64,000 nucleotides of DNA, from the NCBI RefSeq assembly GCF_011617245.1, contig NZ_CP050152.1, positions 62,001-126,000 on the forward strand. The letters run 5' to 3'. The notes under the pieces were generated by a model, which did no database searches, had not been told where the DNA came from, and was given only the letters and a program-made list of their open reading frames with translations. The stretch is from Brevibacterium atlanticum (GTDB lineage: Bacteria > Actinomycetota > Actinomycetes > Actinomycetales > Brevibacteriaceae). Shown piece by piece: positions 36,364 to 45,410 of the stretch (its first letter is position 1; each line of letters begins with the position of its first letter). The translations under genes were made by a program, and so were the position numbers.

Positions 36364-37473
36364 ATGGTTGATGTGTCTCTGCGGGACGTGGCGCTGAACT
36401 ATCCGGGCACGGATCGCCCTGCTGTCTCTGATGTCGACCTCGAGATCGCTGATGGTGAGTTCCTCGTCCTCGTCGGACCCTCGGGCTGCGGGAAGTCGAC
36501 GACCCTGCGGATGCTCGCCGGACTCGAGTTCCCGACCGAGGGCAGCATCCTCTTCGACGGTCAGGACGTCACCGACGTCTCGGCGAAGGTCCGCGACGTC
36601 GCGATGGTCTTCCAGTCCTATGCCCTCTACCCGCATATGACGGTGTCCGAGAACATGGAGTTCTCGTTGAAGAACACGGGCGTGGCCAAGGACCGCCGCC
36701 GTGAACTCGTCGCCGAGGCGGCCGCCATGCTCGAACTCGACGACCTCCTCGATCGCAAACCCAAGGCGCTGTCCGGCGGGCAGCGGCAGCGGGTGGCGAT
36801 GGGTCGTGCGATCGTCCGGCGCCCGCAGGTCTTCCTCATGGACGAACCGCTGTCGAACCTCGATGCGAAGCTGCGTGTGCAGACGCGCGCACAGATCTCC
36901 GCGCTGCAGCGCAAGCTCGGCGTGACGACCGTCTACGTCACTCACGACCAGACCGAGGCGATGACGATGGGCGATCGCGTCGTGGTGATGAACGAGGGAC
37001 GCGTCGAACAGGTCGGCACCCCGCGCGAGCTCTACAATTCCCCGGCGACGCTGTTCGTCGCCGCGTTCATCGGCTCGCCGACGATGAATCTCATCCCCGC
37101 GACGAGGCGGCCCGACGGGACCGCCGTCGGCGCCGGGATCTCGGTGGCCCTGCCGGATGATCTCCCGGACTCGGGAGAGGACATCGTCCTCGGAATCCGT
37201 CCCGAGGATCTCGTCGTGGCCGATGATGTCTCTGCCGCCTCGGCGGGGGAGAACCTGCTCGAGATCGAGATCTCGCTGGTCGAAGAGCTCGGCTCGGACA
37301 CCTTCGTGTACGGGACCACGCCTGACCAGGACCCCCTGCGGATCGGGGAGAAGCCGGTCGTCGCGCGCCTGACCAAGGGCGGGGCACCTCGGCGCGGGGA
37401 GCGGATGACCTTCCGCGTCGATCCCCGGCTCGTCCACGTCTTCGACGCCCAGACCGAACAGCTGGTCAGGTAA
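36364..37473 (+). CDS. ABC transporter ATP-binding protein (UgpC/MsmK/MalK type)
   Basis: A 369-aa ATPase. The N-terminal nucleotide-binding domain has Walker A GPSGCGKST, signature LSGGQRQRVAMGRAI, Walker B VFLMDEPLSNLD and switch His in VTHDQTEAMTMG. The C-terminal TOBE/OB domain (about residues 240-369) is the MalK-type regulatory part. This class often serves several sugar transporters. Its position divergent from the binding-protein/permease operon makes it the probable motor for that system. Confidence 0.95.
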   Translation: MVDVSLRDVALNYPGTDRPAVSDVDLEIADGEFLVLVGPSGCGKSTTLRMLAGLEFPTEGSILFDGQDVTDVSAKVRDVAMVFQSYALYPHMTVSENMEFSLKNTGVAKDRRRELVAEAAAMLELDDLLDRKPKALSGGQRQRVAMGRAIVRRPQVFLMDEPLSNLDAKLRVQTRAQISALQRKLGVTTVYVTHDQTEAMTMGDRVVVMNEGRVEQVGTPRELYNSPATLFVAAFIGSPTMNLIPATRRPDGTAVGAGISVALPDDLPDSGEDIVLGIRPEDLVVADDVSAASAGENLLEIEISLVEELGSDTFVYGTTPDQDPLRIGEKPVVARLTKGGAPRRGERMTFRVDPRLVHVFDAQTEQLVR

Positions 37474-37500
37474 TACGGCCGGCCAGCAGCAGGGCAGGTG

Positions 37501-37536
37501 AGGCGATCGCTCCTGAGGTGATTCTGGCGATCGCCT
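37501..37536 (+). terminator. Stem-loop after the ABC ATPase gene
   Basis: AGGCGATCGC (37501-37510) and GCGATCGCCT (37527-37536) pair perfectly around a 16-base loop. There is no U run. It is the only strong stem between the ATPase gene and the M50 gene. Confidence 0.5.
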
Positions 37537-37575
37537 GAGGACGTCGTTCAGGGTGTCTTCGTACACTGAACCGCT

Positions 37576-38325
37576 ATGGACTTCAACCAGGCAGTGACGA
37601 CGTGGTGGGATGCGATCACCTCCGGTTTCGGGCGGCAGGACGGGCTCGAGCTCGATGTTCTCCGGCTCGTGATCGTCATCGGCGTCCCCCTGATCGTGAC
37701 GCTGACCCCGGGGATCTGGCGGTTCTTCGGCCTCTTCGTCACCTTCGTCCACGAACTCGGCCACGCCTTCGCGGCGCTGATGACGGGCCGTGTGGTCAAG
37801 GGGATCTCGCTCAACTTCGACCATTCCGGGCAGATGAACTCGTTCGGAAAGGTCGGGTTCTCGGCCACGTGGGCGGGGTTCTGGGGGTATCCGGCACCGG
37901 GCGTGCTCGGGCTCGTGCTCATCACCTCGGCGGTCTACGGCTGGGCGCCTTTGGCGCTGTCGGTGGGAGCGCTCATCCTGCTCGTGGCGCTCATCTTCAT
38001 CCGCAACCTCGCGGGCGCGGTGATCGCGGTGATCACGGCGGTGGCAGCCCAGCTCGTCGTCGTCTTCCTGCCGCTCGAATGGATCTCGGTCTTCGTCGCG
38101 GCGTTGGGCACGGGACTGGCGATCGGCTCGCTCAAGGATCTCGTCAAGGTCATCCGCGTCCACACCCGCCGGCGCCATGTGCAGCAGTCGGACGCCTTCA
38201 TCCTCGCGCAGGGGTCGAGCCTGCCGGCAGGCGGCTGGTTGTCGCTGTTCGCGCTGGTCATCGTCGTCTGCGCCCTTGTCTCCGCGCGGGTGCTGTACGA
38301 GGCGATCACGGTCGGCGGGGTGTAG
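37576..38325 (+). CDS. M50-family (M50B-like) membrane metallopeptidase
   Basis: A 249-aa protein with about six membrane helices. The zinc-binding motif HELGH is at residues 59-63 inside a hydrophobic segment (FVTFVHELGHAFAALMTGR), as in intramembrane M50 proteases. No PDZ domain is present, and it is shorter than site-2 proteases of the RseP type. The actinobacterial M50B-like family has no defined substrate. It is followed 62 bp later by a HAD hydrolase gene with its own start, so a shared transcript is possible but unproven. Confidence 0.88.
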   Translation: MDFNQAVTTWWDAITSGFGRQDGLELDVLRLVIVIGVPLIVTLTPGIWRFFGLFVTFVHELGHAFAALMTGRVVKGISLNFDHSGQMNSFGKVGFSATWAGFWGYPAPGVLGLVLITSAVYGWAPLALSVGALILLVALIFIRNLAGAVIAVITAVAAQLVVVFLPLEWISVFVAALGTGLAIGSLKDLVKVIRVHTRRRHVQQSDAFILAQGSSLPAGGWLSLFALVIVVCALVSARVLYEAITVGGV

Positions 38326-38387
38326 GAGCGGGCGGCCTGCGCAGCCGGCCGTGATCCTGTGTCAGAGGCGGATGGCACAATCGGAGC

Positions 38388-39065
38388 ATGGCCGCTTACC
38401 CGAAATACTCCGCCGTTCTGTTCGACTGCGACGGCGTGCTCGTCGATTCCGAGAGCATCACCAACGGAGTCCTGCACGGAATGCTCGTCGAACTCGGGTG
38501 GCAGCTGACGCCGGAGGAGTGCATTGCACGCTTCGTCGGCAAGATGCTCCGCGATGAGGTCGACGTCATCGAAGAGCACACGGGCTATCGCATCGACGAC
38601 GCCTGGATGAATGAGTTCCGCGGCCGACGCAACGCCGAGCTTGCCACATCGCTCCAGGCCATTCCGGGTGTCGTCGGCGCGGTCCAGCGGATCGCGGAGG
38701 ACTATCCGGGCGTGATCGCCTGTGCCTCGAGCGCGGACCGACCGAAGATCGAACTCCAGCTGCGGAAGGTCGGCCTCTTCGACGCCTTCGACGGGCGGAT
38801 CTTCTCCGGAATGGAGCTCCCACGTTCGAAACCTGCCCCCGACGTCTACCTGGCCGCGGCCGAGGCGTTGGGCATCGATCCCGCCGAGGCGGCCGTGATC
38901 GAGGATTCCCCGACCGGCGTCATCGCCGGTGCCGCTGCAGGATCCCATGTGCTCGGGTTCTGCCCGGACTCACCCGTTCATCAGACCCCCGAAACTCTGC
39001 TGGCGGCCGGTGCCGACGCAGTCTTCCCATCGATGGAGCTGCTGCCAGGGCTGTTGGTCGACTAG
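38388..39065 (+). CDS. HAD-family hydrolase (beta-phosphoglucomutase-like)
   Basis: A 225-aa HAD subfamily IA enzyme. Motif I is FDCDGVLVDSES (residues 10-21), with both nucleophile and acid/base Asp. Motif II is in IACASSADRPK, motif III the Lys in SKPAPDVYL, and motif IV is VIEDSPTGVIAG. A helical cap lies between motifs I and II. These features fit phosphatases or sugar phosphomutases acting on small sugar phosphates. The exact substrate is not deducible. Confidence 0.9.
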   Translation: MAAYPKYSAVLFDCDGVLVDSESITNGVLHGMLVELGWQLTPEECIARFVGKMLRDEVDVIEEHTGYRIDDAWMNEFRGRRNAELATSLQAIPGVVGAVQRIAEDYPGVIACASSADRPKIELQLRKVGLFDAFDGRIFSGMELPRSKPAPDVYLAAAEALGIDPAEAAVIEDSPTGVIAGAAAGSHVLGFCPDSPVHQTPETLLAAGADAVFPSMELLPGLLVD

Positions 39066-39352
39066 TTCTCGTCGGTGATGGCGCTGCCGACCGGTGCTGG
39101 CAACGGCGACGGGTGCTGGGGGTGGCGACGGGTGTTGATTCGACTTCGAAACCTCTCAAAATATGAATCGATTGATGCTTCGCATTGTTTGCTGATTCGC
39201 ATCCGTTCATCGTTCTGCTTCATCAAAAATCAGTACACAGCAATGAACACATGAGCTGTTCGATTGGTAATCGAATTGTGACATTCATTTCTTCAGTTCT
39301 GAGGTAGAATTGATCTCAGACATTCACATCGACGTGAAAGGCGGTGAGACCG
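39066..39352 (+). promoter_or_regulatory. AT-rich leader of the DUF222/HNH gene
   Basis: The stretch 39145-39330 is markedly more AT-rich than the surroundings. It contains a palindrome TTCGATT-GGT-AATCGAA (39259-39275) and a weaker inverted repeat TCTGAG/CTCAGA (39298-39320). TAGAAT at 39305-39310 could be a -10 box. No open frame is credible here. Confidence 0.5.
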
Positions 39353-41419
39353 ATGAAGGATTCGCAGGACCCCCATAATCTGGATGACGACGATCTCAAC
39401 CCCGCCTCCGACCACGACGGAGAGGCCGACGAGACTACGGTCTCGCCCTCCGCTCGGCCCATCGTCGGCTCCGATTCGCCGCGCCGCCTCGATGTCGATC
39501 CGGATTCGCCTATGGCGGTGGTCGCGAGCATCGCCCGCCTGAGTTCAGGCGCCAAGATCGCCGAGTACCAGGCCGTCGCGAGCCTGTTCCTGGCCGAAGT
39601 CATCGACCGCTTGCGCTACGCTCCCGCCAACGAGATCTACTACCACGCAACCTTCACCCAGACTGCCGAGCGGTTCCTTTCGGTCCGTGACGGAGGCCGG
39701 ACGGACAAGCTCGACGAAGACGACCCCTGGGCCGCAACCGACAGCGACTCCGTCGATTCGGAATCGCGTGAGGCAAGCACGGACGGAACGACCGATCCGG
39801 CTGGGATCGAGCCCACGAAGGGAGCACTGGCGAAGCCGCTTCCGAACTTCCCGAAGTTCCAGCTCCACAAGTCCTTCAACAGCTGGGCCCACGAGCTGAC
39901 CGCTCGAGAGGAAGTCACCGAGCTGGCCGCCGTCCTCGGAGCAACGAGCGACGGCGCCTACAACGAGATCACGAACGCGATCACGCTCGTGTTCGGGCTG
40001 CCGAAGTTCCTCGACCGCTGCCTCAAGGGCGAATTCACCATCGAGCACGTGCTCTCTGCGACTCGCGCCGTCAAGGATGTCAGCTTCGAATACATTCCCC
40101 GCCTCGATGCCTACCTGGCCGAGCGTCGCGCGGACATCACGCTCGAAACCTTCAGGAAGTCGCTCAACCTGAAGATCGCGGCGATCGTGCCCGTCGATGA
40201 TCGCACCGAGCTCGCCTCGAAGCGTCGCCACGTCGACATCACCACATACCCTGACGGCACCGCCTCGGTGACCCTCATGGGTCCGGCCGTGGAGCTCAAA
40301 GCGTTCTACCTGCGCATCGAAGCCTTCGCCCGCGCGATCCGCAACGGCCAGATCTCCGCATTCACCGACGTGGACCTCAGCGGCCTCGAGATGGACGACC
40401 AGGACAGCATCGCTGCCCTGATGTTCGACATCGCCACACGTGCGACCCCGCAGATGGCCATCGCGGTGACCGCGCACGATACGACCACCGGCGAGACCAC
40501 CACCAAGGAGTTCGCCTTCGACACGACCGACTCCACCGACCCCATCACGGCGGACGCGGTCGACTCCACGGCACGGACAGCTCAGCGCGAAGCCGAGGCG
40601 GCGGCAGCCGCCGGCGACGATGTCAAGACGATCATCAAGCTCGTCATGCCCACTCACGGACAGTGGGTGAGGGAGCAGGCGAAGATGATGGTGTCGGTGC
40701 CCTATCTCACGGCGATCGGTCGCTCGGAGCTGCCGGGCACGTTCTCGGACGGCGCCCCGGTGCCGCCTGAAGCGGTGCGAGTACTGGCCGCGCAGAGCCC
40801 GACCTGGCACCGGATCCTCACGGACCCGGCGACGGGGACTCCGATCGACGCCCGCTCGAAGAGCTACTACATCCCGGCCGACGTGCGCGCGCCCCTGACC
40901 GCGAAATGGCAGTCGTGCTCGGCTCCCGGGTGCACCCGTCGTGCCGAGACCTCGGAAATCGACCACATCATCCCCTTCGACCACGACGATCCGGCACGGG
41001 GCGGGCAGACGACGTTCACCAACACGCACCCGCTGTGCAAAGCCGACCACCAGAGGAAGACCGACCGCAGGTTCTCGGTCAGGTCGACCGACGACGGAGC
41101 GGTGGAGTATGCCTTCCGCCATGGTGTCGTGACGAAGATGTACCCGCCGGACAACCCGATCAACGCCGAGCATGCACGACAGGTGGAGAACTATGCCCAA
41201 CTGCCGAATCTGCTTGAGACGGACGACGAGAGCGGACCCGAAATGCGGTCTGACAATGATGCCGTTGCCGACGTGGGCCCGGCGGCAGATGTAGGTCCTA
41301 CGGCAGAAGGGGGCACCGCGGTCGGGGCCCCCGAGGGGCGACAGGCCCGGCGGCCGCGGGAAACGGACGACGAGAATCGGGACCCCCGATGGGATCGGGG
41401 CGAACCACCGCCATTCTGA
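39353..41419 (+). CDS. HNH endonuclease-signature protein with DUF222 domain
   Basis: A 688-aa protein of the DUF222 (13E12 repeat-like) family, expanded in multiple copies in many actinobacteria. Residues about 50-480 form the helical DUF222 region, split by an acidic, Ser/Thr-rich insert (DEDDPWAATDSDSVDSESREAS). The HNH part (CSAPGCTRRAETSEIDHI, then HPLCKADHQRKTD) is at about 521-572 with the Cys and His ligands intact. A charged disordered tail follows. The family's role is unknown; mobile-element-linked or DNA-processing roles have been proposed. ATG 39353 follows an AAGGCGG site. A GTG nine bases upstream is possible. Confidence 0.88.
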   Translation: MKDSQDPHNLDDDDLNPASDHDGEADETTVSPSARPIVGSDSPRRLDVDPDSPMAVVASIARLSSGAKIAEYQAVASLFLAEVIDRLRYAPANEIYYHATFTQTAERFLSVRDGGRTDKLDEDDPWAATDSDSVDSESREASTDGTTDPAGIEPTKGALAKPLPNFPKFQLHKSFNSWAHELTAREEVTELAAVLGATSDGAYNEITNAITLVFGLPKFLDRCLKGEFTIEHVLSATRAVKDVSFEYIPRLDAYLAERRADITLETFRKSLNLKIAAIVPVDDRTELASKRRHVDITTYPDGTASVTLMGPAVELKAFYLRIEAFARAIRNGQISAFTDVDLSGLEMDDQDSIAALMFDIATRATPQMAIAVTAHDTTTGETTTKEFAFDTTDSTDPITADAVDSTARTAQREAEAAAAAGDDVKTIIKLVMPTHGQWVREQAKMMVSVPYLTAIGRSELPGTFSDGAPVPPEAVRVLAAQSPTWHRILTDPATGTPIDARSKSYYIPADVRAPLTAKWQSCSAPGCTRRAETSEIDHIIPFDHDDPARGGQTTFTNTHPLCKADHQRKTDRRFSVRSTDDGAVEYAFRHGVVTKMYPPDNPINAEHARQVENYAQLPNLLETDDESGPEMRSDNDAVADVGPAADVGPTAEGGTAVGAPEGRQARRPRETDDENRDPRWDRGEPPPF

Positions 41420-41486
41420 GTGGTGGCACCGGTCTGTCTGCCCGGCACCGGCCTGCCTACGCGGCACCGCTCAGCCCGGCCGACAG

Positions 41487-43097
41487 CTACCCTTCGTCTT
41501 CTTCGATCAGGCGGCGGACGTCGTCTTGGTTCCGGACCTCGCCCTTCTTTGCCGCCTCGATGACCTTCTCGTGCTGTTCGTCGGTGACGACCGGCACCTC
41601 TTCGCCGTTGCCGTCGATGATCCTGCCGTCCTTGACGGTGTCGCCCTCGGTGAGGATGGCTTCGTTGTCGATCAGCCTCTGCAGCTCTTCCTTGCGGATG
41701 ACTCGACCGGTGCCGGCGACGAAGACCGAACGGTCCGAACGGTCCTTGGCCTTCACACCGATGTGGTTGAAGACCAGGTTGAGCAGCACGGCCATCAAAG
41801 TGGCCGAGGAGATGCCCGAGTGGAGGATGATGCCGACCCACGACGGGAACGAATTGTAGAAGTCGGGCTCGACGACCGGAATGATGCCGAATGCCAGCGA
41901 GACCGCGACGATGATCATGTTGAGGTTGCCCTCGTATTCGACCTTCGAGAGAGTGCGGATGCCCGAGGCCGCGACGGTGCCGAAGAGGACGATGCCCGCA
42001 CCGCCGAGCACCGGGGACGGCACCGCTGCGACGACCCCGCCCATCACCGGCAGCAGACCGAGGATCACGAGGATCGCACCGCCGGCCGTGACGACGAAGC
42101 GCGACTTCACACCGGTGATCGCGACCAGACCGACGTTCTGAGCGAACGCCGACTGCGTGAACGAGTTGAAGACGGGGGAGACCGCCGATGAGAGCATGTC
42201 GGCTCGCAGACCCGAGGCGATGCGCTTCGAATCGACCTTGGTCTTCACGATCTCGCCGACGGCGATGATGTCCGCAGTCGTCTCGGCGAAGGTGACGATG
42301 ATGACGATGAACATCGAGATGATCGCCGCAGCCGAGAACGTCGGCATGCCGAAGGCGAACGGCTGCGGGAAGGCGAAGACACCGCGATCGAGCACATGCG
42401 AGAAATCGGCCCAACCGAACACCAGGCAGCCGATCGTGCCGATGACGATGGCCAGCAGAATCGACAGGCGTGAGACCATCGCGACCGGGATCCGGCTGAG
42501 GATGAGCACGACGGCCAGCGTGCCGACAGCGATGAGGATATTGCGCATGCTTCCGTAGTCGGCGGCCTCCGCATCCCCGCCCATCGCCCAACCTGCGGCG
42601 ACGGGCATGAGTGACAGGCCGATCGTCGTGATGACCGTGCCGGTCACCACCGGTGGAAAGAACTTCACGATGAGAGCAAAGGCCGGCGCCACTATCAACC
42701 CGATCACCGAGGCGACCAACACCGAACCGAAGACCGCTGGCAGACCGTCACCGCCGGCCAGGATCGACGTCATCGTGGCGACTCCGGCGAACGAGACACC
42801 CTGAACGAGCGGCAGCTGCGAGCCGAAGAACGGGACTCCCACCGACTGCAGGATGGTCGCCAGACCACCCATGAACAGGCACGACGCAATGAGCACGCTG
42901 ATGCCGTTGCCATCGAGGTCGGCGGCCTTGCCGATGATGAGCGGCACAGCGATGATGCCGCCGTACATCGTGAGCACGTGCTGCAGTCCGTAGGCAAACG
43001 AGCTGCCCACGGGCAGCCGCTCGTCCTCGGGTCGGCGCGACTTCTTCGCGGCCGACGACGCCCGCCCGTCCTGTGGTGACTGCTGGGATACCGACAT
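41487..43097 (-). CDS. NCS2-family purine (xanthine/uric acid) permease
   Basis: Nucleobase:cation symporter-2 protein of 536 aa with about fourteen helices. It has the NCS2 features GLQHVLTMYGGIIAVPLIIG near residue 37, FFPPVVTGTVITTIGLSLMPVA, the substrate motif AETTADIIAVGEIVK, and NVGLVAITGVKSRFVVTAGG. A hydrophilic C-terminal tail of about 80 residues (KEELQRLIDNEAILTEGDTVKDG) is longer than usual. It is divergent from 8-oxoguanine deaminase, so uptake of oxidised purines, xanthine or urate is likely. Confidence 0.92.
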   Translation of the reverse strand: MSVSQQSPQDGRASSAAKKSRRPEDERLPVGSSFAYGLQHVLTMYGGIIAVPLIIGKAADLDGNGISVLIASCLFMGGLATILQSVGVPFFGSQLPLVQGVSFAGVATMTSILAGGDGLPAVFGSVLVASVIGLIVAPAFALIVKFFPPVVTGTVITTIGLSLMPVAAGWAMGGDAEAADYGSMRNILIAVGTLAVVLILSRIPVAMVSRLSILLAIVIGTIGCLVFGWADFSHVLDRGVFAFPQPFAFGMPTFSAAAIISMFIVIIVTFAETTADIIAVGEIVKTKVDSKRIASGLRADMLSSAVSPVFNSFTQSAFAQNVGLVAITGVKSRFVVTAGGAILVILGLLPVMGGVVAAVPSPVLGGAGIVLFGTVAASGIRTLSKVEYEGNLNMIIVAVSLAFGIIPVVEPDFYNSFPSWVGIILHSGISSATLMAVLLNLVFNHIGVKAKDRSDRSVFVAGTGRVIRKEELQRLIDNEAILTEGDTVKDGRIIDGNGEEVPVVTDEQHEKVIEAAKKGEVRNQDDVRRLIEEDEG

Positions 43098-43446
43098 CTA
43101 TCTCTCCGATGAGCTCATCCTCGGGTGATGGTTGTGCTCTGGTGCATCGCGGTGACCGAGGAATTGATTTCAAGTTTCCAATATGTGAAAAGCATTTTCC
43201 TTATCGCAGAACTCTAAAGGAATACCATTCTCGCCGCAAGGCATTTTCGTGACCTGGCGCACATGCTAGAGTACACGTCTGTCGATGCGACTCGTACCCT
43301 GGGGTAGCCAATCGAGCCCGAGACGGGTCTTCGAGTCATCGAACGGCGGAGCAGCAGACGCCGGAAAACCTGAGCTGGTGGCGGTCGGCCCCAGTCCTGT
43401 CGCCACTCACCGGATACGTGCGGTTCGAGAACGGGAAGGCGACACA
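43098..43446 (+). promoter_or_regulatory. Divergent region with a structured leader before 8-oxoguanine deaminase
   Basis: TAGAGT at 43267-43272 resembles a -10 box, with TTTCGT 16 bp upstream. The transcript would carry a leader of about 165 nt with three compact hairpins in 70 bases: ACCC/GGGT (43296-43305), CCCG-AGA-CGGG (43317-43327) and CGGCG/CGCCG (43344-43363). I do not recognise a known riboswitch. The left part (43150-43215) is AT-rich and probably holds the permease promoter. Confidence 0.4.
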
Positions 43447-44883
43447 ATGACCAGCGATGACATGACCCAGAATGGTATTCCATCCAACGAGGCGGTTGCG
43501 CGACTGTGGCTGCGAGATCCCCTGGCCGTCCACCTCGGCGCGGGTGCCGATCCGGATATCGCCGCCCGTGGGATCGTCATCGATCGCACCAGCGGGACCA
43601 TCGTCGAACTCATCCCGGCGGGAGGCGAACCCCGAGGTGGGGCGGAGTCGGTCTCCGAGATCGTCGATGCCTCCGAGCACGTCATCACACCGGGCCTGAT
43701 CAACACTCACCATCACTTCTACCAGACCCTCACCCGCGCCTGGGCCCCGGTCGCGGACCTGCCGCTGTTCGGGTGGCTGCAGAACCTCTATCCGGTGTGG
43801 GCGAGGCTGACTCCACGCGCTCTCGAGCTCGCGACGACCGTGGCGATGGCGGAGCTCCTCGAATCCGGGTGCACGACCGCAGCCGACCACCACTACCTGT
43901 TCCCGACAGGGATGGACGAGGCCATCGACATCGAGGTCGAGGTCGTCCGCGCGCTCGGCATGCGGGCGATGCTCACCCGCGGATCGATGTCGCTGGGCGA
44001 GAAGGACGGAGGCCTGCCTCCGCAGCAGACCGTGCAAAACGCCGAGGTGATCCTCACCGACTCCCGCCGCCTCGTCGAAACCCATCATGAACGTGGACCC
44101 GGGGCGCAGATCCAGATCGCCTTCGCCCCGTGCTCGCCGTTCTCCGTGACCACTGAGCTGATGCGGCAGAGCGCGGTGCTCGCCGATGAACTCGACGTCC
44201 GCCTCCACACGCATCTTGCCGAGACCATCGACGAAGAGGACTTCTGCCGGGAGCGATTCGGCATGCGCACCGTCGACTACCTCGAATCCGTCGGCTGGTT
44301 GGGCGATCGCGCGTGGCTAGCGCACGGTGTCCACTTCGACGACGAGGAGATCCGCCGTCTCGGTGCCGCTGGTGCCTCCGTCGCGCACTGCCCGACCTCG
44401 AATATGCGCCTGGCCTCGGGCATTGCCCGCGCCGTCGAACTCGAAGACGCGGGAGTGAGCGTCGGCCTCGGCGTCGACGGTTCGGCGTCGAACGATGCCT
44501 CGAACCTCATCCGCGAGGTCCGCCAGGCCCTCTACATCCAACGCCTGCGCTACGGCGCCGAGGCGGTCACGTGCGATCGCGTCCTCGATTGGGCGACGAA
44601 GGGATCGGCAGCGGCGCTCGGTCGGGACGATATCGGGACGATCGACGTCGGCAAGCAGGCCGATCTGGCGATGTTCCGCCTCGACGGGCTGGAGTTCTCC
44701 GGTGCGCACGATCCGATCCCCGCGCTCGTGCTCTGCGGGGCGGAGAGGGCCGACCGGGTGATGGTCGGCGGACAGTGGCGGGTCCGCGACGGCCGCGCGA
44801 TCGGCGCGGATGGGGCCGAACTCGACAAGGAAGCGCTCATTGCGGCGCATCAGGAGGAGGCACGCCGCCTCGTTGCGGGGTGA
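43447..44883 (+). CDS. 8-oxoguanine deaminase (amidohydrolase family)
   Basis: Metal-dependent amidohydrolase of 478 aa that deaminates 8-oxoguanine to urate. Metal ligands are seen in TPGLINTHHHFYQTL (about residues 81-95), RLHTHLAE and the late Asp in GLGVDGSASND. The FAPCSPFSVT and HCPTSNMRLASGIA segments are typical of the 8-oxoguanine/guanine/atrazine chlorohydrolase group. The gene pairs divergently with an NCS2 permease. The start at ATG 43447 has a GGGAAGG site. The frame is open upstream but would translate the leader. Confidence 0.9.
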   Translation: MTSDDMTQNGIPSNEAVARLWLRDPLAVHLGAGADPDIAARGIVIDRTSGTIVELIPAGGEPRGGAESVSEIVDASEHVITPGLINTHHHFYQTLTRAWAPVADLPLFGWLQNLYPVWARLTPRALELATTVAMAELLESGCTTAADHHYLFPTGMDEAIDIEVEVVRALGMRAMLTRGSMSLGEKDGGLPPQQTVQNAEVILTDSRRLVETHHERGPGAQIQIAFAPCSPFSVTTELMRQSAVLADELDVRLHTHLAETIDEEDFCRERFGMRTVDYLESVGWLGDRAWLAHGVHFDDEEIRRLGAAGASVAHCPTSNMRLASGIARAVELEDAGVSVGLGVDGSASNDASNLIREVRQALYIQRLRYGAEAVTCDRVLDWATKGSAAALGRDDIGTIDVGKQADLAMFRLDGLEFSGAHDPIPALVLCGAERADRVMVGGQWRVRDGRAIGADGAELDKEALIAAHQEEARRLVAG

Positions 44884-44919
44884 GGGGAGGGCCGGCGCCA
44901 GTTGAGGGGAGGGCCGGCG
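44881..44919. repeat. 17-bp direct repeat spanning a stop codon
   Basis: TGAGGGGAGGGCCGGCG occurs at 44881-44897 and 44903-44919, identical, with a 22-bp period. The first copy begins with the TGA of the 8-oxoguanine deaminase gene. Confidence 0.9.
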
Positions 44920-44924
44920 GCCGC

Positions 44925-45410
44925 TCAGCTTTCGGGCTTCTTGAACACCTCGCGCAGGTGATCGCTGGTGAGGAAGTCACCGACGCCGATCATCACGAGG
45001 CTGAACACGATCTGCTCGGTGATCATCCACACCGGGTAGAGGCCAGGGATCGCGGCCATGACGAGTGTGATGACGGGGAAGATCTGCGTGAACAGGCGCA
45101 GACGCTGGTAGCCCCAGTAGAGGCCCTTCGTCGCGCGCCAGAAGAAGTAGAACAGGCTCGCCGTCATGCCGAGGACGACGATCGTGCGCATCCACATGGC
45201 GAACGGGACGGGCTCACCCGCCTCGGCGATGATGATCGCGTAGACCACGGCCCCGAGGCCGAGGACGAGTTCGAACACGAGCAGCCAGGTGATCCAGGCG
45301 AATGCCCGCTTCGTCTTCGGATCCGACAGGCTCTGGGCCGGGACCATGATGTCGGCCTTGCTGCCGCCGGCGATGCGGTCGATTGTCGAGAACAGCTTCT
45401 CCATGGACAT
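44925..45410 (-). CDS. Small four-helix membrane protein of unknown function
   Basis: A 161-aa protein with four predicted membrane helices (FAWITWLLVFELVLGLGAVVYAIII, IVVLGMTASLFYFFW, LFTQIFPVITLVMAAI, EQIVFSLVMIGVGDFL) and charged ends. I do not recognise a named family. It is divergent from the DUF2871 membrane protein gene (145 bp apart), so the two may share a control region. ATG 45410 was chosen. A second ATG two codons later is equally possible. Confidence 0.7.
   Translation of the reverse strand: MSMEKLFSTIDRIAGGSKADIMVPAQSLSDPKTKRAFAWITWLLVFELVLGLGAVVYAIIIAEAGEPVPFAMWMRTIVVLGMTASLFYFFWRATKGLYWGYQRLRLFTQIFPVITLVMAAIPGLYPVWMITEQIVFSLVMIGVGDFLTSDHLREVFKKPES

Noticed and set aside
36256..38178. 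640-codon open frame on the minus strand opposite the ABC ATPase and M50 genes
   Set aside because: It is antisense to two genes with full sets of motifs, has no domain similarity, and its composition (His/Arg/Asp/Glu-rich) is typical of GC-rich shadow frames.
39545..41467. 640-codon minus-strand frame opposite the DUF222/HNH gene
   Set aside because: Composition is that of a shadow frame, and the plus-strand product has clear DUF222 and HNH features.
43267..43446. Known purine or xanthine riboswitch
   Set aside because: The leader is structured, but I could not find the conserved loops of any purine, guanidine or NMT1-type class, so I only list it as a candidate.
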